Positions 25,876 through 35,292 of a DNA stretch of 64,000 nucleotides are shown here, piece by piece. The position numbers were made by a program, and so were the translations under genes. Below the pieces are notes generated by a model. The model saw only the letters and a list, made by a program, of their open reading frames with translations. It made no database searches and was not told the DNA's origin. Origin of the DNA: Ornithinibacillus caprae (GTDB taxonomy: Bacteria; Bacillota; Bacilli; Bacillales; Amphibacillaceae); contig NZ_WOCA01000005.1 of NCBI RefSeq assembly GCF_009728145.1, positions 1 to 64,000 of the forward strand. Reading direction: 5' to 3'. Position 1 is the stretch's first letter. Every line of letters begins with the position of its first letter.

Positions 25876-26721
25876 CTATTGATATAAGGTACCAGTATTG
25901 ATAACCGGTTGTGTTCCATGATCAGAAACAATTGAAACTAGTAAGTTATTGGTCATCGCTGCACGGCGTTCATCATCCAATTCAACTAACCCATCTTTTT
26001 CAAGCCTATCAATCGCATCCTGCACCATACCAACAGCACCTTCTACAATAAGTTTTCGAGCGGAGATAATCGCACTCGCTTGTTGACGTTGTAGCATTGC
26101 TTGAGCAATTTCTGTGGAGTAAGCAAGATGCGTTAAACGCGCCTCAATCACTTCCACTCCTGAAACCGTTAAACGATCTTGTAATTCTGTTGTTAATTCC
26201 CTTGAAATCTCTTCAGCATTCCCACGTAAGGTAAGCTCAACCTCTTCAAATGTATCATATGGATAATTTGTTGCAACCGAACGGATCGCTGTTTCACTTT
26301 GAATTTCCACAAATTTTTCATAGTTATCTACATCAAAGACTGCCTTTGCAGCATCAACTACTTTGAATACAATAACCGCAGCAATTTCAATTGGATTCCC
26401 ATTGACATCATTCACTTTTAATCGTTTACTATTAAAATTTCTAACACGAAGGGAAATCGTCTTTCGAATAGAAAATGGCACAGTAATCACAATTCCTTCT
26501 CTTCGAATCGTCCCCATATATTTACCTAAAAAAATTACAACAACAGATTGATTAGGTTGAACAAGTGTTATACCGCTACCTAATGTAATCGCAATTACCA
26601 AACAAATAGCACCTAGAATAAACTCTTGAGCGATAAAACTAAATACTGTTCCTGCTAAAAGTAATGCAATTACTAAAACACCGAGAAATCCATTAATCAT
26701 CCAAGCATTTCTTTCTTTCAT
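25876..26721 (-). CDS. SPFH/Band 7 domain membrane protein
   Basis: A ~281-residue stomatin/flotillin-like protein. Two hydrophobic stretches near the N-terminus (about 8-50) anchor it; then comes the SPFH domain with QPNQSVVVIFLGKYMGTIRREG-like, NPIEIAAVIVFKVVDAAKAVFDVDNYEKFV and IRSVATNYPYDTFEE; it ends in an Ala/Glu-rich coiled region (TEIAQAMLQRQQASAIISARK). These proteins organise membrane microdomains. AAGGGG upstream favours the start at 26721 over 26748. It shares a transcript with the small RHH gene. Confidence 0.9.
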   Translation of the reverse strand: MKERNAWMINGFLGVLVIALLLAGTVFSFIAQEFILGAICLVIAITLGSGITLVQPNQSVVVIFLGKYMGTIRREGIVITVPFSIRKTISLRVRNFNSKRLKVNDVNGNPIEIAAVIVFKVVDAAKAVFDVDNYEKFVEIQSETAIRSVATNYPYDTFEEVELTLRGNAEEISRELTTELQDRLTVSGVEVIEARLTHLAYSTEIAQAMLQRQQASAIISARKLIVEGAVGMVQDAIDRLEKDGLVELDDERRAAMTNNLLVSIVSDHGTQPVINTGTLYQ

Positions 26722-26807
26722 CAGAATAATTCCCCTTCCCCAAATCATAATATTATTTTTATATTATTATGATATCACTTTTGTATAAAACTGTAAATAA
26801 ATTTTTG

Positions 26808-27677
26808 TTAACTTGTTTTTTCTAACAACCCCTCCATTGGACTTTTCTTTGGAAAAACAAAAAAATTCTCTCCCTCAGTTCGAATAACAATATCTCCAAA
26901 CACAGCAGTTGAATATATTTGTGCGTTTATATTGTACAAATTCTCTATAACCCGGTTAACAGGATGACCATAATCATTTTTTTTACTATAGGTTAGTATA
27001 GCTACTTGAGGATCTACTTCCTGAAGAAATTCTAGAGAGCTGCTTGTTTTAGAACCATGGTGAGCTACCTTCATGATTTCTGCATTTACATCATATTTTT
27101 TTATTAATTGTTTTTCTTGCTTTTTTTCAATGTCGCTTAATAATAGAAAATCAATCTCCTGGTAGCTTATTTTTAAAGCAATAGAGGATTGATTATTGTT
27201 TTTGCCTTTGTCATAGGTATTTAATACAGTAATATCAACTAAAGGGTCGATTTTTATCTTTTCGTTTTGCTTTGCAATTTTAATTGGTATTTTCTCTTTA
27301 CGTACCGTATTTAAATACTTTGCATAAGTTTGTGTTGTATGCAATTTTCCCGAATCGATAATCCTGTTCGTTTCTATCGACCGCATTACTTCTGGTAACC
27401 CTCCAACATGATCCTTATCTGGATGTGTTGCAATTAATAGATCTATCTCCTTTACGTCACGATTCTCTAAATACTTAACAACTTTTTTTCCTGCTTTCGG
27501 TGGGCCACCATCAATTAAAATATTCTTCTCATTAGGAGTTTGAATGAGTATACTATCTCCCTGTCCAACATTTATAAAATGGACAACCAGTTCATCGGGA
27601 CGCGGCTCCTGACTAGTCATTCCAGTAAGAATTGTGCTAATAAAAATCAAGATAACTACACGTTTAAAGTACTGCAT
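26808..27677 (-). CDS. Secreted ComEC-like metallo-beta-lactamase fold hydrolase
   Basis: A ~289-residue exported protein. A hydrophobic signal sequence (MQYFKRVVILIFISTILTG) is followed by a metallo-beta-lactamase fold: HFINVGQGDSILIQTPN, ATHPDKDHVGGL (the THxDxDH metal motif), LLLSDIE and KVAHHGSKTSSS. This is the ComEC/Rec2 C-terminal type, which in ComEC degrades the incoming strand. Here it stands alone outside the membrane. AAAAGG before ATG 27677 sets the start; the ATG at 27686 overlaps it. Substrate not known; nuclease activity is an inference. Confidence 0.88.
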   Translation of the reverse strand: MQYFKRVVILIFISTILTGMTSQEPRPDELVVHFINVGQGDSILIQTPNEKNILIDGGPPKAGKKVVKYLENRDVKEIDLLIATHPDKDHVGGLPEVMRSIETNRIIDSGKLHTTQTYAKYLNTVRKEKIPIKIAKQNEKIKIDPLVDITVLNTYDKGKNNNQSSIALKISYQEIDFLLLSDIEKKQEKQLIKKYDVNAEIMKVAHHGSKTSSSLEFLQEVDPQVAILTYSKKNDYGHPVNRVIENLYNINAQIYSTAVFGDIVIRTEGENFFVFPKKSPMEGLLEKTS

Positions 27678-27931
27678 GTATAACATCCTTTTATGGAGAA
27701 ATTACTAATTTAGTTTGTCACGTTTTGAGGTAAAATATTTATTGGTCGAGAGATGTCATTGCTTCGTAAGGCGATGGCTCCAAACAAAAAATTGGTTGAT
27801 TCCGGAGGGAAAACACAAAACAAACAGGGGATTTATGGTAATATATAAAAAGAAATAACTCTTGCTTATTTACGTGTAGAATGTTGAAATAACAATAGGA
27901 ATATCTAACAGAAAAAGAAAGGTAGCATGTT

Positions 27932-28576
27932 ATGAAAAACAATCAGAAATTTTTAATGGGAATATTAACGGTATTATTAGTTATTTTGACTGCTTGTGGA
28001 AACTCATCTAACGAGTCGGACAACCATTCCTCAAATAATAGTTCGAATCAAAATGAAAATGGTGAATCATCAAGTAAAGACGGATCAAATATAGATAAAA
28101 ATAAAACAGAAAACTCTTCAGAAGGTTCTGAGACTGACCAGATAAATGACCGAGATGAATCCTCTAATCATACATCGACATATTCAAGTGAAGGAGAATC
28201 CTCCAGCAGTAGTGACAATGAAGTTACTGAAAAGGAAGAATATCTGCAAAAACTTAATGAAATGGAAGAATTAGATAGAAACTTAGAAGCCGAAACAACC
28301 ATATTAGCTATGGAGGAACAAGAGGCGGAAAGATTTAAAACCTGGGATGAGGAATTGAATAAAATCTATGGCGTGTTGAAAGAGCAGCTTAGTACAGAAC
28401 AGATGGCTAACTTAAGAGAGGAACAACGAAACTGGATCGAACATAGGGATGAAGCTGCTAAAGAAGCATCACTAAAATATAAGGGCGGTTCGACGGAATC
28501 TTTAGAATATGTAGCAACGCAAGCAACCCTTACAAGAGAAAGATGCTATGAGTTAGTTGCTAAATATATGAAGTAA
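27932..28576 (+). CDS. Lipoprotein with LprI-like (DUF1311) domain
   Basis: A 214-residue lipoprotein. The signal peptide ends with lipobox LTAC (Cys22). A long low-complexity linker of Ser, Asn, Glu and Asp (residues ~24-105) leads to a C-terminal helical domain, WDEELNKIYGVLKEQL, LREEQRNWIEHRDEAA and LTRERCYELVAKY, the DUF1311/LprI pattern known from lysozyme-inhibitor-like proteins. Exposed on the outer face of the membrane. AAAGGTAG lies before the start. A shared terminator follows. Confidence 0.88.
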   Translation: MKNNQKFLMGILTVLLVILTACGNSSNESDNHSSNNSSNQNENGESSSKDGSNIDKNKTENSSEGSETDQINDRDESSNHTSTYSSEGESSSSSDNEVTEKEEYLQKLNEMEELDRNLEAETTILAMEEQEAERFKTWDEELNKIYGVLKEQLSTEQMANLREEQRNWIEHRDEAAKEASLKYKGGSTESLEYVATQATLTRERCYELVAKYMK

Positions 28577-28660
28577 CTTTTCACTTCACTAAATTCATTA
28601 TGAAGATGCAATTTAGATTATAAAAACATACTTAAATACGGGTTCTTAACATTCAAAAAT

Positions 28661-28693
28661 AAAGCTCAGAGTCAACTATTCTCTGAGCTTTTT
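28661..28693. terminator. Bidirectional terminator, lipoprotein / clpE
   Basis: 11-bp stem AAAGCTCAGAG/CTCTGAGCTTT with a 9-nt loop and T-run, between convergent genes. Confidence 0.85.
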
Positions 28694-28745
28694 CCATGGT
28701 TATTAACTGTGTGAATCCCAAAATCAAAGGCTTTTCTATTAACTA

Positions 28746-30881
28746 TTAAGCTTTTTTAACTACAATCACACCATCAGCCAATTCTACATTGACTGCAGAT
28801 ACAGATTCTTCTTCAAGCAATAGATCTGTTAATTGATCTTCAATTTTATCTTGGATGACACGGCGTAATGGTCTTGCTCCGAATCGTGGGTCATAGCCAA
28901 GACGTACTAATTCTCGTTTTGCTTCATCTGTAATGGTGATATTCATGTCATTTTCTTCTACTGTTTCTTGTAAGTCTTTAAGCATCAAGTCTACAATTTC
29001 GACTAAGTTATCTTCTGACAACTCATTAAAGTTAATAATCGCATCAAAGCGGTTTAAGAACTCTGGTTTAAAGTATTCACTTAAGTTTTCTAACTGTGAA
29101 ACAGACTCATGCTCTGTACTATTGAAGCCAACATTAACTTGTTTTACTCCAGTACCAGCATTACTTGTCATGATAATAACCGTATCTTTAAAGCTTACTG
29201 TTCTACCATGTGAATCGGTTAGATGACCATCCTCCATAATTTGTAGGAACATATTTTGCACGTCTGGGTGCGCTTTTTCAATTTCATCTAATAGAATGAT
29301 TGAGTAAGGATTACGACGTACACGTTCAGTTAATTGTCCCGCTTCTTCGTGGCCAACATAGCCTGGAGGGGAACCGATAATTTTTGAAACAGCGTGTTTT
29401 TCCATATATTCACTCATGTCTAATCGAATGAGTGAATCACGTGTTCCAAATAACTCTTCTGCTAATGCTTTTGTCAATTCTGTTTTACCTACACCAGTTG
29501 GTCCAACAAATAGGAATGATCCAATTGGACGATATTTCGATTTAAGACCAGCACGGCTACGGCGAATTGCTTTAGCCACTTTAGCTACTGCTTCATTTTG
29601 ACCGATTACTTTCTTACCAAGATTTTCTGCAATATTTTTCATTTTTTCTTGTTCATCTGTTTGAAGCTTCGTTACAGGTATACCTGTTTTTTCTTCCACA
29701 ATTAATTGAATGTCAGAAACATCTACATCAATTACTTGCTCTTCGTCTTTAGCTTTTTCTAATTGTTTTTGCAGTTGAATTTCTTGGTAACGAAGGTTGG
29801 CTGCACGCTCGTAATCTTCTCTTTCGGCAGCTTCTTCTTTTTCACTAATAATCTCTTGCAGTTTTTGCTCAATAGAATTTGAGTCTTTTTCTGCATTTGC
29901 AAGGTTTAGACGAGATCCAACTTCATCCATTAAGTCGATTGCTTTATCTGGCAAGAAACGATCTTGGATGTAACGTTCAGAAAGTGTTACGAAATTACGG
30001 ATAACATCGTCAGAGTAACGTACTTCATGAAATTTTTCATAACGATCTTTAATGCCATTTAAAATTTGGATCGCTTCTTCTACGCTTGGTTCTTTAACCA
30101 TGATCGGTTGGAAGCGTCGCTCTAGAGCTGCATCTTTTTCAATTTTACGGTACTCTTTTAATGTAGTTGCACCGATGATTTGCATTTCTCCTCGTGCCAA
30201 TGCTGGTTTTAAAATGTTTCCAGCATCCATTTGTGAGCTTTCTGCAGTACCAGCGCCTACTAATAAATAAATTTCATCTACGAAAAGAATTACGTCTTTA
30301 CGAGATTGCACCTCTTGAATCAACTTTTTCATTCGTTCTTCAAATTGACCACGAACCCCTGTATTAGCAACTAGGGATGCTACGTCTAATAGATACACTT
30401 CTTTATTCATTAATTTTGCAGGTACATTTCCTTCAGCAATTTTAAGAGCAAGCCCTTCTGCAATTGCTGTTTTACCAACACCAGGCTCCCCAATTAGGAC
30501 TGGGTTGTTTTTATTTCTTCTATTTAAAGTTTCAATTACTCGGTTTACTTCTTTGTCACGGCCAATTACTGGATCAATCTCACCATTTCTAGCCGCATGT
30601 GTAATATTTTTTCCTAATTGATCAATTAGACCATTACCTTTATTTCCTTTTTGCTTTGTTCTAGTTGTTGTATTGCTAGAACCATTTCCTTGAAAATTTG
30701 CAAATGCATCTTCAGCATTTCCACCCGAAAATGGATTTGAGAACATATCATTGGAGTTCATCATTTGATTTTGGATTTCACGGAAACATGAATTACAGAG
30801 GTGCATCTGCATTCTTTCATGGTTCATTTGCATTTGTACATTAATATTAGCTTCATTTACACCACATTGTTGACATTTCAT
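28746..30881 (-). CDS. clpE: ATP-dependent Clp protease ATPase subunit ClpE
   Basis: A 711-residue HSP100 ATPase. ClpE is marked by the N-terminal zinc finger [12 protein letters not shown] with CNSCF (C3, C6 and the second pair at ~29-32), in place of the long ClpC N-domain. Two AAA+ modules follow: [15 protein letters not shown] with LFVDEI, a UVR-like region ([17 protein letters not shown]), then [15 protein letters not shown] with [12 protein letters not shown]. It pairs with ClpP to remove damaged proteins under heat and disulfide stress. Two CtsR boxes upstream show class III heat-shock control. Confidence 0.97.
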   Translation of the reverse strand: MKCQQCGVNEANINVQMQMNHERMQMHLCNSCFREIQNQMMNSNDMFSNPFSGGNAEDAFANFQGNGSSNTTTRTKQKGNKGNGLIDQLGKNITHAARNGEIDPVIGRDKEVNRVIETLNRRNKNNPVLIGEPGVGKTAIAEGLALKIAEGNVPAKLMNKEVYLLDVASLVANTGVRGQFEERMKKLIQEVQSRKDVILFVDEIYLLVGAGTAESSQMDAGNILKPALARGEMQIIGATTLKEYRKIEKDAALERRFQPIMVKEPSVEEAIQILNGIKDRYEKFHEVRYSDDVIRNFVTLSERYIQDRFLPDKAIDLMDEVGSRLNLANAEKDSNSIEQKLQEIISEKEEAAEREDYERAANLRYQEIQLQKQLEKAKDEEQVIDVDVSDIQLIVEEKTGIPVTKLQTDEQEKMKNIAENLGKKVIGQNEAVAKVAKAIRRSRAGLKSKYRPIGSFLFVGPTGVGKTELTKALAEELFGTRDSLIRLDMSEYMEKHAVSKIIGSPPGYVGHEEAGQLTERVRRNPYSIILLDEIEKAHPDVQNMFLQIMEDGHLTDSHGRTVSFKDTVIIMTSNAGTGVKQVNVGFNSTEHESVSQLENLSEYFKPEFLNRFDAIINFNELSEDNLVEIVDLMLKDLQETVEENDMNITITDEAKRELVRLGYDPRFGARPLRRVIQDKIEDQLTDLLLEEESVSAVNVELADGVIVVKKA

Positions 30882-30923
30882 TTTCCATTCCTCCTACTAA
30901 GATTTAATTTATATCAATTTGAC

Positions 30924-30979
30924 TTTGACTATCTTTGACTTTCTGACTTCATTATACTCTGACCTTTTTTGACTTTCAA
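30924..30979 (-). promoter_or_regulatory. clpE promoter with two CtsR operators
   Basis: On the minus strand: TTGAAA (30974-30979), 17-bp spacer, TATAAT (30951-30956). A perfect CtsR box (plus-strand reading TTTGACTATCTTTGACT) is at 30924-30940, with a further overlapping TTTGACT at 30918. A second with one mismatch (TCTGACC-TTT-TTTGACT) at 30958-30974 fills the spacer. Confidence 0.9.
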
Positions 30980-31010
30980 GTGTTTTGTTTGGATTTTTTT
31001 AAGCTATTGG

Positions 31011-31135
31011 GTGATATGCTGAATTAATGCGTGGTTTTGCTGAATTATCGTATGATATGCTGAATTATTCATAATTTCGCTGAAAAAGCACTCCAATATG
31101 CTGAAAAAATTAAAATTTCGCTGAATCACATGGAC
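31011..31135. repeat. Six-unit degenerate 20-bp tandem repeat, array 2
   Basis: GCTGAA recurs at 31018, 31039, 31059, 31079, 31100 and 31120, a period of 20-21 bases. Units alternate between ATATGCTGAA and TTTCGCTGAA/TTTTGCTGAA forms, giving a ~40-base higher-order unit. It lies between the clpE promoter and the terminator of the next gene. It resembles the array at 9881-10000 in unit length, copy number and lack of spacers. The gap 30882-31208 holds this array, the clpE promoter and a terminator, and no gene. Confidence 0.75.
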
Positions 31136-31170
31136 TAACTCCAACCCCCAACCCCATCCAATAAAAAATA

Positions 31171-31200
31171 AAAAGCCTCCATCCATCGGACAGAGGCTTC
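31171..31200 (-). terminator. Terminator after acyl-CoA synthetase
   Basis: 7-bp stem AAGCCTC/GAGGCTT with TTTTTATTTTT following on the minus strand. Confidence 0.75.
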
Positions 31201-31208
31201 TACTATAC

Positions 31209-32789
31209 TTATTTATTCAATAATTCCTGTTGTCTTAATTCCACACGTCTTATTTTACCTGATGTTGTTTTTGGTAGTTCATTCAAAAATTCAATTTCTC
31301 TTGGATATTTATATGGTGCTGTCAATTCCTTCACATGGTCTTGTAGATCTTTAATCAGACTAGGATCTTCTTTATCGACATTCTCTTTTAACACGACAAA
31401 TGCTTTTACGATACTTCCCCGAATTTCATCAGGACTAGCAACTACAGCACATTCCTGTACGGAAGGATGTTTGACTAAGGCATCTTCAACTTCAAAAGGT
31501 CCAATCGTATAGCCAGAGCTAATTATAATATCATCTCGTCGCCCCTCAAACCAGAAGTAGCCATCCTCATCTTTACGTGCTTGATCCCCTGTTATATAGA
31601 AATCACCACGTCTTGACATCTGAGTACGCTCTGGATCTTTATAGTATTCGCGGAATAAGGCTGGACTGTTCAGTCTAACAGCAATATCTCCTATTTCATT
31701 TACGCCTACTGGTTCACCAAATTCATCAATGATTTCGACGTCATTACCAGGAGTTGGTTTCCCCATAGACCCAGGTTTAACCTCCATATCTTTCATGACA
31801 CCCAATAATAATGTATTTTCTGTTTGACCGTATCCATCTCTAACTGTTACATCAAAATACTTTCTAAATGTATCAATAACTTCAACATTTAACGGTTCCC
31901 CAGCTGAGACAGCACTGTGAAGCTCAGACAGTTTATATTCGGATAATGTATCTACTTTGGCCATTAACCTGTATTCAGTCGGTGTACAACATAGCACATT
32001 AATATCATGATCCTGTAAGAGACTTAAATACTTTTTCGGATCAAATTTTCCATGATAGATGAAGCCTGTTGCTCCAGTTCCTAAAACAGATAAAAACGGA
32101 CTCCAAATCCATTTTTGCCATCCAGGCCCAGCTGTTGCCCATACTTTATCCCCTTCCTTGATGCATAGCCAATTTTCAGGAGCCGTTTGTAAGTGAGCAA
32201 ATCCCCATCCATGTGTATGAACTACACCTTTAGGGTTACCAGTCGTTCCAGATGTGTAGGATACAAATGCAATGTCGTCACGCGTAGTTTCAGCCGTCTC
32301 TAATTCTTCACTAGCATCCTCCATAAGTCCATCTAAAAATAACCACTCGTCTACTGGTTTTCCTACAACAAATTTCTTTAACTGATCATATTCCTGTAAA
32401 TCTTTATATTGTTCGATAAAAGGATAATAACTTACAACACCATCTACTTCACCATGACTTACCCGATATTGTAAATCCTTTGTTTTTAGCATTTCAGAGC
32501 TAGGAATCACAATTATTCCAGTTTTTAATGCAGCTAAATAGACTTCATAAGCCTCGATCAGTCTTGGGATCATTATTAGGATCTTGTCGCCTTTTTTTAA
32601 TCCACTACTATAGAAAGCGTTCCCAATTTTATTTACATTTTTCAGTAACTGAGCATATGTAATTTCGCGTGAATTACTGGAATCATCCTTCCATATTAAC
32701 GCATGTCTAGCTGGAGCTATCTTCGCAAATTTTTCAACCTCTTTTACGATGTTATAATCATGTGGAGCAATTAGATCTTCTCGCTTCAT
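31209..32789 (-). CDS. AMP-forming acyl-CoA synthetase
   Basis: A 526-residue ANL-superfamily ligase that activates an acid with ATP and joins it to CoA. The P-loop FVSYTSGTTGNPKGVVHTH (about 172-190), DGYGQTENTLL, the hinge YFWFEGRRDDIIISSGYTIGPFEVE and the catalytic Lys in TTSGKIRRVELR are all present. It resembles the medium-chain/acetyl-like group (YtcI/MbcS type) more than long-chain FadD; the acid cannot be named. AGGAG precedes the ATG. It is monocistronic. Confidence 0.9.
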   Translation of the reverse strand: MKREDLIAPHDYNIVKEVEKFAKIAPARHALIWKDDSSNSREITYAQLLKNVNKIGNAFYSSGLKKGDKILIMIPRLIEAYEVYLAALKTGIIVIPSSEMLKTKDLQYRVSHGEVDGVVSYYPFIEQYKDLQEYDQLKKFVVGKPVDEWLFLDGLMEDASEELETAETTRDDIAFVSYTSGTTGNPKGVVHTHGWGFAHLQTAPENWLCIKEGDKVWATAGPGWQKWIWSPFLSVLGTGATGFIYHGKFDPKKYLSLLQDHDINVLCCTPTEYRLMAKVDTLSEYKLSELHSAVSAGEPLNVEVIDTFRKYFDVTVRDGYGQTENTLLLGVMKDMEVKPGSMGKPTPGNDVEIIDEFGEPVGVNEIGDIAVRLNSPALFREYYKDPERTQMSRRGDFYITGDQARKDEDGYFWFEGRRDDIIISSGYTIGPFEVEDALVKHPSVQECAVVASPDEIRGSIVKAFVVLKENVDKEDPSLIKDLQDHVKELTAPYKYPREIEFLNELPKTTSGKIRRVELRQQELLNK

Positions 32790-32953
32790 TCTATCAACTC
32801 CTAACTTTTATTTAACATACAGTATAGCAAATATTTATAAAATTTAAAATGATTATACAGTATATTATTGTTCATTAGGTGATGATTCCAACTGATCAAC
32901 TATTGATGTAGAATTCGAAGGTAGAACAGGTCCTAATGCTCTCCATAAAAAAA

Positions 32954-32974
32954 GCCGATGAAAATCTCATCGAC
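32954..32974 (-). terminator. Terminator after pdaA
   Basis: 8-bp stem (GCCGATGA/TCATCGAC, one G-U) directly at the pdaA stop, followed by seven T's on the minus strand. Confidence 0.85.
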
Positions 32975-33772
32975 TTAATAACCATATATTTCTTGTGGAA
33001 TTTTATCCTTTATTACAAAATCATCTAGGCTTTTAAAAGTGTAGCCTTCTGCCTTCAAGCCTTTAATTAAATGTTCTAATGCTTTTGCATTGTCTTCAGA
33101 AACGGCATGGAGCAATATAATCGCTCCTGGATGAATTTGTTTCATAATCTGATCATATGCAAATTGCCAGCCACGTTGGGAATGGGTGTTCCAATCAATA
33201 AACGCTAATGACCAAAACACATGGATATAGCCTAATTCATTAGACCATTGTAACGTTGTTTCATTAAACATCCCCTTTGGCGGACGTAAATATTTCATAT
33301 CCTTTTGATCAGATATATCTGCTACAGCTTTTTCAAGGCTTTCTAACTCTCTCTTCATAACATCCTTGGTTACAATAGTAAAGTCTGGATGATGATATGA
33401 GTGATTACCTATGATATGTCCTTCAGACACCATTCTTTTTATTAGCTCTGGCTGACTCGATACATAATGGCCAGTAACAAAAAAAGCTGCTGGGACATTC
33501 TCCTTTTTCAGAACATCAAGCACTTCTTCTGTGTAGCCTTGTTCGTATCCATTATCAAATGTTAAGTAGACATTTTTTTCTCCAGACTCATCAACATAAT
33601 AAGCACCATACTGTTTAAGTATATCTCGATATTTTCCGACGTCAGGTATTTCGTGGTTAGGGTTTTTCTTAAATCCCCAACCATAACCCTTCGCCTGAAT
33701 ATCTGCTTGGTTTATGGAGAAAGATAGTAAGAACATAAAAGTGATTAATATAATGCTTCTTTTCCTATTCAT
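32975..33772 (-). CDS. pdaA: Delta-lactam-biosynthetic de-N-acetylase PdaA
   Basis: A ~265-residue exported polysaccharide deacetylase that removes the acetyl group from N-acetylmuramic acid during spore cortex formation, needed for muramic-delta-lactam and germination. An N-terminal signal (RSIILITFMFLLSFSINQA) is followed by the NodB fold: YLTFDNGYEQGY (TFDNG form typical of PdaA), NHSYHHPDF as metal ligands, RPPKGMFNE, and LLHAVSEDN at the end. Start 33772 is used for AGGTGGG; the ATG at 33808 would add a charged tail before the signal. B. subtilis pdaA (yfjS) is also near the yfk genes. Confidence 0.93.
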   Translation of the reverse strand: MNRKRSIILITFMFLLSFSINQADIQAKGYGWGFKKNPNHEIPDVGKYRDILKQYGAYYVDESGEKNVYLTFDNGYEQGYTEEVLDVLKKENVPAAFFVTGHYVSSQPELIKRMVSEGHIIGNHSYHHPDFTIVTKDVMKRELESLEKAVADISDQKDMKYLRPPKGMFNETTLQWSNELGYIHVFWSLAFIDWNTHSQRGWQFAYDQIMKQIHPGAIILLHAVSEDNAKALEHLIKGLKAEGYTFKSLDDFVIKDKIPQEIYGY

Positions 33773-33826
33773 ATCAACCCACCTATCTGCTTTCTTACTC
33801 TCCCCCATAACCTTTCATATTATGCA

Positions 33827-35131
33827 CTATAAGATTATCGCACCAACCCATCCAAATAAGAACAATGGAATATTAAAGTGTAAGAAGGTTGGTACACATG
33901 TATCCCAAATGTGATTGTGTTTACCATCGGCATTTAATCCAGAAGTCGGTCCAAGTGTACTATCTGAGGCAGGTGACCCTGCATCACCTAACGCACCAGC
34001 TGTCCCAATTAATGTAGCAGTAGCTAACGGAGAAAAACCTGCAGCCATAGCGATTGGAACAAATAATGCTGCAATAATTGGAATCGTACCAAACGAAGAA
34101 CCAATTCCCATCGTAACGACTAAACCAACTAATAATAAAATAAATGCAATTAATGGTTTATTCCCTGCTAAAAATCCAGAAGATGCTTCTACTAAGGCAT
34201 CCACGGATCCTGTTTCTTTTAAGATATTTCCAAATCCAGATGCTACTAACATTACAAATGCGATTGTTCCCATCATACTAATACCTTCAGTGACAATTTT
34301 ATCGCCATTTTTAAATGGTACTACGATAAATAAGAACATAGCTACTAAACCTGCTAACGCACCAAGAATTAAATTATCAGTAACTAACTGTACAGCTAAG
34401 GCAGCAATAATTGCTACAATCGTTAATGCATGCTTCTTATTGAATTTCACCTCTACTTTATTATCTTCAGAGGCGATATCTTCCCTCTCCGAAACTGCTA
34501 CCGTACGATCTTTTCGATACGTAATAAAAATAGCAATTAATAATCCTACAATCATTCCCGATCCAGGAATGAGCATTGCTAAAACTGCTTCATTATCAGT
34601 TAATGATGAACCATTTTGTACCATTCCATCTATAATAATTCCGTGGAAAATCAGACCAAAACCTGCGGGTATCATGACATATGGTGCCTTTAATCCAAAC
34701 GTTAAAGCAACTGCAACCGCACGGCGATCCATACGCATTTTATCAAATAGCTTTAATAATGGTGGAATTAAAATTGGTATAAATGCAATGTGTACAGGAA
34801 CAACGTTTTGTGATAAGGATGCTACACCAGCAATCACTAATAACATCATCGTTTTCTTTCCTGTTAGCACGCGAATTAAATAGTTTACTAGAATAGTAGT
34901 AATTCCAGTGTAACTAATCGCTACAGCAAACGCACCAAGTAAAATATAGCTCAATGCTGTATTTGCTTGGCCTCCCATTCCTGAAACTAACATATCTATC
35001 GAATCAACTAATGATAATCCAGAAATTAAACCTGCAGTAAGAGCAGCAGCAATAATTGCAATAATAACATTAACTCGTAATAAACTTAAAACTGTCATAA
35101 CTAAGACAGAAATAACAACTACCCATTCCAT
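33827..35131 (-). CDS. Na+/H+ antiporter family protein (NhaC-like, YuiF type)
   Basis: A ~434-residue transporter with about 12 helices. It starts MEWVVVISVLVMTVLSLLRV and has the repeated ion-transporter motifs QNVVPVHIAFIPILIPPLL and GDAGSPASDSTLGPTSGLNADG, which are typical of the Na+/H+ antiporter (NhaC/YuiF) family; a cytosolic loop lies near 210-235. GGAAGGGGAAG upstream of 35131 sets the start; further upstream ATGs lack it. Substrate by family only; some relatives carry amino acids. Confidence 0.85.
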   Translation of the reverse strand: MEWVVVISVLVMTVLSLLRVNVIIAIIAAALTAGLISGLSLVDSIDMLVSGMGGQANTALSYILLGAFAVAISYTGITTILVNYLIRVLTGKKTMMLLVIAGVASLSQNVVPVHIAFIPILIPPLLKLFDKMRMDRRAVAVALTFGLKAPYVMIPAGFGLIFHGIIIDGMVQNGSSLTDNEAVLAMLIPGSGMIVGLLIAIFITYRKDRTVAVSEREDIASEDNKVEVKFNKKHALTIVAIIAALAVQLVTDNLILGALAGLVAMFLFIVVPFKNGDKIVTEGISMMGTIAFVMLVASGFGNILKETGSVDALVEASSGFLAGNKPLIAFILLLVGLVVTMGIGSSFGTIPIIAALFVPIAMAAGFSPLATATLIGTAGALGDAGSPASDSTLGPTSGLNADGKHNHIWDTCVPTFLHFNIPLFLFGWVGAIIL

Positions 35132-35247
35132 TTTTACTTCCCCTTCCATATCACTATGTTTTAATACTTTATCATAGTAAAGCACTAAAGAGATAAAATC
35201 AACCCCTTTTTATAAAAAAATATTTTGTTGGGTTGAAAAATGAAAGA

Positions 35248-35280
35248 AAAGCCCTGAGCTTTAAATTCACACAGAGCTTT
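35248..35280 (-). terminator. Terminator after yfkD
   Basis: 9-bp stem AAAGCCCTG/CAGAGCTTT (one G-U) followed by TTTTC on the minus strand. Confidence 0.75.
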
Positions 35281-35292
35281 TATAGCAGTGTC

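Noticed and set aside
33915-34883. Long open frame (322 codons) on the plus strand opposite the antiporter gene
   Set aside because: Composition is dominated by Asn, Ile, Thr and Pro, typical of the antisense of a membrane protein gene; no motif, and the minus-strand frame is a clear transporter.
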